A stretch of 64,000 nt of DNA. Source: Leuconostoc pseudomesenteroides KCTC 3652. GTDB lineage: Bacteria; Bacillota; Bacilli; Lactobacillales; Lactobacillaceae. The DNA lies in assembly GCF_014634745.1 (NCBI RefSeq), contig NZ_BMBP01000002.1, positions 1-64,000 on the forward strand, written 5' to 3'. Of this stretch, positions 60,511 to 64,000 are shown piece by piece. How positions within the stretch are numbered: position 1 is the first letter of the stretch; every line of letters begins with the position of its first letter. Both the position numbers and the translations under genes were made by a program. The notes beneath the pieces are model-generated. The model worked only from the letters and a program-made list of their open reading frames with translations. It was not told where the DNA came from and did no database searches.

Positions 60511-61095
60511 TTACCGGTCAATTATTTTATTGTTATGAACAATTTCAATAAAATTTTCAATCATCTGGTTTCCTTGAGGTGTTCCAATTGACTCAGGATG
60601 GAATTGTAGTCCGAATATCGGTAATGATTCGTGTTGAATCGCCATTATTTCGTTATCGTCTGTCGATAGTCCAGTAACGATAAAATGTTCTGGGACATGA
60701 TGTGCATCCAAGACTAACGAATGATATCGCATGACTTTCAATATTTTCCCACCATATAAGTCCGAATGATGGACAGTGACCATATTTGAGGTTTTACCAT
60801 GTTTGATGACACTAGCTTTTTTCACTTTGCCACCAAAAACTTCTCCGATAGCCTGATGGCCTAAACATATACCTAACATTGGTTTTTTATCAGCAAAGTG
60901 ACGAATCATGTTTTCCATCTCACCAGCCTGATTGGGTTGTCCAGGACCTGGGGAAAAAATAATCCCATTGGCACGGTTAGCAATCGTATAAAGTCGTTCA
61001 TCATCATTTCTCAGGACAACTAATGAAGTTTTAGTGCCAATAATTTGTGCTAGATTATAGGTAAACGAGTCATAATTATCTACTAATAAAATCAT
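60511..61095 (-). CDS. trpG: Anthranilate synthase component II (glutamine amidotransferase)
   Basis: 194 residues. The class I amidotransferase centre GICLGHQ gives Cys77, with the His-Glu pair in QFHPESI. It releases ammonia from glutamine for TrpE. It overlaps trpE by 4 bases (ATGA). A hairpin CTATCAC/GTGATAG follows near 60474-60491 but has no T-run, so the end of the operon is unclear. Confidence 0.93.
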   Translation of the reverse strand: MILLVDNYDSFTYNLAQIIGTKTSLVVLRNDDERLYTIANRANGIIFSPGPGQPNQAGEMENMIRHFADKKPMLGICLGHQAIGEVFGGKVKKASVIKHGKTSNMVTVHHSDLYGGKILKVMRYHSLVLDAHHVPEHFIVTGLSTDDNEIMAIQHESLPIFGLQFHPESIGTPQGNQMIENFIEIVHNNKIIDR

Positions 61096-62456
61096 CTGTT
61101 CACTCCCACGCTTAGTAATGCCTTAGCTTTATTCAATGTTTCTTGATATTCATTTTCTGCCACAGAGTCATACACAATTCCAGCACCTGCTTGAACATAT
61201 CCTTTTTTATTTTTAACAATCATTGTGCGGATTGCTATTGCAAAATCCATTTGGTTGTCGCGAGATAAATACCCAATTGCCCCCGCATAAACACCGCGAC
61301 TGACAGATTCCATTTCATAAATGCGCTGTAGTGCCCGTACTTTAGGTGCTCCGCTGACTGTTCCAGCTGGTAGAGTCGCTTTCAACGCAGAAATTGCAGG
61401 CGTATGTTCATTTAATTTACCACTAACCTCAGAGACCAAATGCATAATGTAACGATACTTTTGAATTTCAAGCAGTGTGGTCACTTGTACACTACCAAAT
61501 TGAGATACTTTTCCAAGGTCATTACGACCAAGGTCAACTAACATACGATGTTCAGCCAGTTCTTTTTCATTATTTTTTAGCTCTTGGGCAATTGCAATAT
61601 CTTCCTCAACCGTTTGTCCTCTTTTTCTAGTCCCAGCAATCGGATTAGTCGTTACTGTTTCACCACGGACCGTGACCAAACTTTCAGGAGATGAACCAAT
61701 GATTTGATAGTCACCATAATCCATATAGTACATGTATGGCGATGGATTAGTGCGTCGTAATTGCCTATAAAAATCAAACGGCTTATCATCAAACGCAAAG
61801 CTAAATCTTTGAGAGGGCACCATTTGAAACATATCACCGTCTTGAATTAGCTCTTTTGTATGGTTAACAATCGCTTCGAACTGATCTGGCGTTAAGTTTG
61901 ATTTTGGTTTTAAATCGTGTAATTGCACAGGTACGAGTTCATCAGCGATTGGTAGTTTTAACTTATTTTCGATAGCCATACTGATTTCATTTAAATTGCC
62001 ACGGCCTGAATAAACGTTATCAACGACGATTTGAATTTTTTCCAACTGATGGTCAAAAATAATAAACGTTTCATATAGAAACAAATGACTATCTGGCATA
62101 CCTAAATCGTTTTCAGGCAGATTGTTTAATTTTTCATACGTGGCTATCATATCAAATCCTACGTAACCAATAGCGCCTCCTTGAAAAGGCAATTCGTCCA
62201 GGCATTCATCTTCCGTAACCACCAAATCTTGTAAAGCCATTAATGGATCATTATGCTCAGTCGTTTGCCCATCAATTGTCACTGAATGACCCACCGTGCT
62301 AAACTCATGTACCGGATCAACTGCAATAATTGAATAACGAGATTTTTCACTATCAGTCGGTACTGACTCTAGTAGAAAGCTGTGTTCACCGCGCAAACGA
62401 AAATAGGCGCTAATAACGGTTAAAGTGTCTGCATCAATCGTTTTGATTTGTCGCAT
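61092..62456 (-). CDS. trpE: Anthranilate synthase component I
   Basis: 454 residues. Chorismate-binding motifs [25 protein letters not shown] and [14 protein letters not shown] are intact, and the LLES motif (HSFLLESV) for tryptophan feedback lies near residues 25-32. It makes anthranilate from chorismate with TrpG. It overlaps trpA by 23 bases and has AAAGGAG before its start inside the trpA end. Confidence 0.94.
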   Translation of the reverse strand: MRQIKTIDADTLTVISAYFRLRGEHSFLLESVPTDSEKSRYSIIAVDPVHEFSTVGHSVTIDGQTTEHNDPLMALQDLVVTEDECLDELPFQGGAIGYVGFDMIATYEKLNNLPENDLGMPDSHLFLYETFIIFDHQLEKIQIVVDNVYSGRGNLNEISMAIENKLKLPIADELVPVQLHDLKPKSNLTPDQFEAIVNHTKELIQDGDMFQMVPSQRFSFAFDDKPFDFYRQLRRTNPSPYMYYMDYGDYQIIGSSPESLVTVRGETVTTNPIAGTRKRGQTVEEDIAIAQELKNNEKELAEHRMLVDLGRNDLGKVSQFGSVQVTTLLEIQKYRYIMHLVSEVSGKLNEHTPAISALKATLPAGTVSGAPKVRALQRIYEMESVSRGVYAGAIGYLSRDNQMDFAIAIRTMIVKNKKGYVQAGAGIVYDSVAENEYQETLNKAKALLSVGVNR

Positions 62457-63219
62457 TGCGTGCTCCTTTCATTTTTTGAATAAATTCAATTAAGTATATC
62501 GTGGCATCATCAGGATGCTCTTCGATTATCCTAACAAGTGCTGAACCAACTATAATCGCATCTGCAGAGGAAAATAATTTAGCTTGATCATAGGTAGTAA
62601 TACCAAATCCCACCGCAACTGGAATATCTGTCAATTCCTTTATGCTAGTGACAATTTTGTCTGCTTCGTTAGACAATTCATTTTGTGACCCAGTTATTCC
62701 TAAAGAACTAACGACATAGATAAATCCGGAAGCATGTGACACAATTTTAGCCAATCGATTACCGGATTGTAATGTCACAAGTTGAATAAATGCACGTCCG
62801 TATTGTTGCGCAATATTTAGAAATACCTCTTGTTCTTCTAAAGGCATATCTGGCATAATAATGCCCTGAATATTCAAAGACTTCATCTTACTCAAAAATT
62901 TTTCATAACCATATTTAAAAACAGGATTGGTATATGTCAAGAACACCAAAGGTACATTGGTATGCTTACGAACCTCAGTCATTAATCTGAACACGTCCTC
63001 TGTTGTTGTGCCCTTTGCAAGTACTTTTTGATCAGCATTCATTATTGTTGGCCCATCGGCGCTAGGATCACTGAAAGCTATGCCAACTTCAATTAAATCC
63101 GCTCCAGCATTTGCCATATCAACTATATATTTAGCACTTTTTTCAAAATCAGGATATCCGGCTACGGTAAATCCAATAAAAGCATTTTTATGTTTTAACG
63201 CTTGTATAATGTCATTCAT
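62434..63219 (-). CDS. trpA: Tryptophan synthase alpha subunit
   Basis: 261 residues, a TIM barrel with catalytic Glu44 (LIEVGIAFSDPSADGP) and Asp51. It cleaves indole-glycerol phosphate to indole for the beta subunit. It overlaps trpF by 4 bases. In most trp operons trpB stands just before trpA; here it does not, and trpB is not in the window. Confidence 0.93.
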   Translation of the reverse strand: MNDIIQALKHKNAFIGFTVAGYPDFEKSAKYIVDMANAGADLIEVGIAFSDPSADGPTIMNADQKVLAKGTTTEDVFRLMTEVRKHTNVPLVFLTYTNPVFKYGYEKFLSKMKSLNIQGIIMPDMPLEEQEVFLNIAQQYGRAFIQLVTLQSGNRLAKIVSHASGFIYVVSSLGITGSQNELSNEADKIVTSIKELTDIPVAVGFGITTYDQAKLFSSADAIIVGSALVRIIEEHPDDATIYLIEFIQKMKGARNATNQND

Positions 63220-63791
63220 TTATTACTCCTTGCTATACGCACCAACTCTCGCATCTTTTCTAAGTTTTTTATACCATTAACCTCTGATCCTGAACTAATA
63301 TCAACTGTTTTGGGATTCAATAAAGAGATTGCTCTCTGTAAATTATGCGTTGTTAAACCGCCAGCCAGAAAATCTAAAGGGTCATCAGGTTTAAATTTGC
63401 GCCAATCAAATATTTTCCCTGTGCCTGCGCCTTCATCAATCATACGGTTTTTCGCGCATGTTTTAAATTGAAAGTCTGGCTTCATAACCTTAATAACTGG
63501 CAGACCCGAACTTTGAATTTCATCAACCTGTTGCTCAGTTTCTTGACCATGGAGCTGAGCTACTTGAATAATATCCTTGTACGCGAGAATTTCACTGGTG
63601 TTTTGGTTAGAAAATACGCCCACTAAGGGGATATCTATATTCAACGTATTTCGCATTTTTTGGGCTAATTCAAAAGTTACCGAACGATGCCGATTTGGAA
63701 CCAGGATAATACCAGCTAAATCTGGTTTAACTTCATTTAAATAATCAACATCTTGTAAACGAAAGTTGCCACATAACTTAATTCGTGTCAT
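63216..63791 (-). CDS. trpF: Phosphoribosylanthranilate isomerase
   Basis: 191 residues of TIM-barrel fold. The start TRIKLCGNFRLQDVDYLN has the catalytic Cys7, DISSGSEVNG near the end binds phosphate, and QLHGQE lies mid-barrel. It overlaps trpC by 4 bases (ATGA) and trpA by 4 bases, so the genes are tightly coupled. Confidence 0.92.
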   Translation of the reverse strand: MTRIKLCGNFRLQDVDYLNEVKPDLAGIILVPNRHRSVTFELAQKMRNTLNIDIPLVGVFSNQNTSEILAYKDIIQVAQLHGQETEQQVDEIQSSGLPVIKVMKPDFQFKTCAKNRMIDEGAGTGKIFDWRKFKPDDPLDFLAGGLTTHNLQRAISLLNPKTVDISSGSEVNGIKNLEKMRELVRIARSNK

Positions 63792-64000
63792 TCATCACCT
63801 CTTAATTGATTAATCTTTGCTATTTTATTCGTAGCACGCATGAAAGTTTCACCAACTAAAATACCATTCACGCCATTCTGTTCCAAAACCTCGACATCTG
63901 TCCGGGTTTTGATTCCTGACTCAGAAATAAAGAGTACATCAGCAGGCACTAACTGGCGTAAACGAATTGTATTATTAAAATCTACAGTAAAGTTTTTTAA
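63788..64000 (-). CDS. trpC: Indole-3-glycerol phosphate synthase, C-terminal part
   Basis: The last 70 codons are inside the window: DFNNTIRLR, then VLFISESGIKTRTDV and GILVGETFMRA, the hallmark C-terminal motifs of TrpC. The gene continues past base 64000. It ends with an ATGA overlap into trpF. Confidence 0.92.
   Translation of the reverse strand, partial: LKNFTVDFNNTIRLRQLVPADVLFISESGIKTRTDVEVLEQNGVNGILVGETFMRATNKIAKINQLRGDE

Overview
The window looks like a low-GC lactic acid bacterium, most likely Leuconostoc or a close relative. This is inferred from the gene set (pyruvate oxidase, quinone-dependent D-lactate dehydrogenase, SemiSWEET transporter, Met T-box, Hol-Tox toxin, IS30 and IS3 transposases) and from the A+T-rich, strong-Shine-Dalgarno gene style. 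No rRNA or tRNA gene was seen to fix the species.

Bases 1 to about 39,300 are accessory. The left edge is the tail of an IS3-family element joined to a truncated gene, followed by an LD-carboxypeptidase-like gene. Two IS30-type transposases in the same orientation (1859-3037 and 34996-36174) bracket a conjugative module read almost entirely on the + strand. In order it holds: a HEPN-motif protein, a hypothetical protein and a TIGR04141/DUF6119-type protein; two surface proteins with LPxTH anchors; two tandem small-RNA-like units on the - strand; an ABC transporter pair inserted beside a duplicated tcpC start; then TcpC, a small TcpD-like membrane protein, TcpE, a DUF2089 regulator, a VirB6-like channel protein, a lysozyme-CHAP peptidoglycan hydrolase, a membrane thioredoxin, VirB4, a TcpA/FtsK coupling protein, a putative single-strand origin, a clear Tn916/ICEBs1-type oriT and a MobT relaxase. 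An FMN reductase and a small membrane protein sit inverted inside the transfer operon. A LysR regulator, a FAD oxidoreductase and a ClC antiporter follow. No integrase, excisionase or partition gene is visible, so the sequence does not tell an integrative element from a conjugative plasmid or a cointegrate.

Bases 36,800 to 40,100 are a transition zone: a third, divergent IS30 transposase, gene remnants, fabI, a solo IS3 terminal repeat and a type I toxin-antitoxin locus of the Hol-Tox kind.

Bases 40,100 to 64,000 look chromosomal and are mostly on the - strand. They hold an ica/pga-like poly-N-acetylglucosamine operon, nucleoside deoxyribosyltransferase, a ykcC-ykcB-like lipid-linked sugar pair, GNAT acetyltransferase, pyruvate oxidase behind a promoter with a cre site, D-lactate dehydrogenase, a universal stress protein with an upstream cre site, a MarR-MFS efflux pair, metF-metE under a Met T-box, a SemiSWEET transporter, a VOC-family protein and part of a trp operon in the order trpC-trpF-trpA-trpE-trpG.
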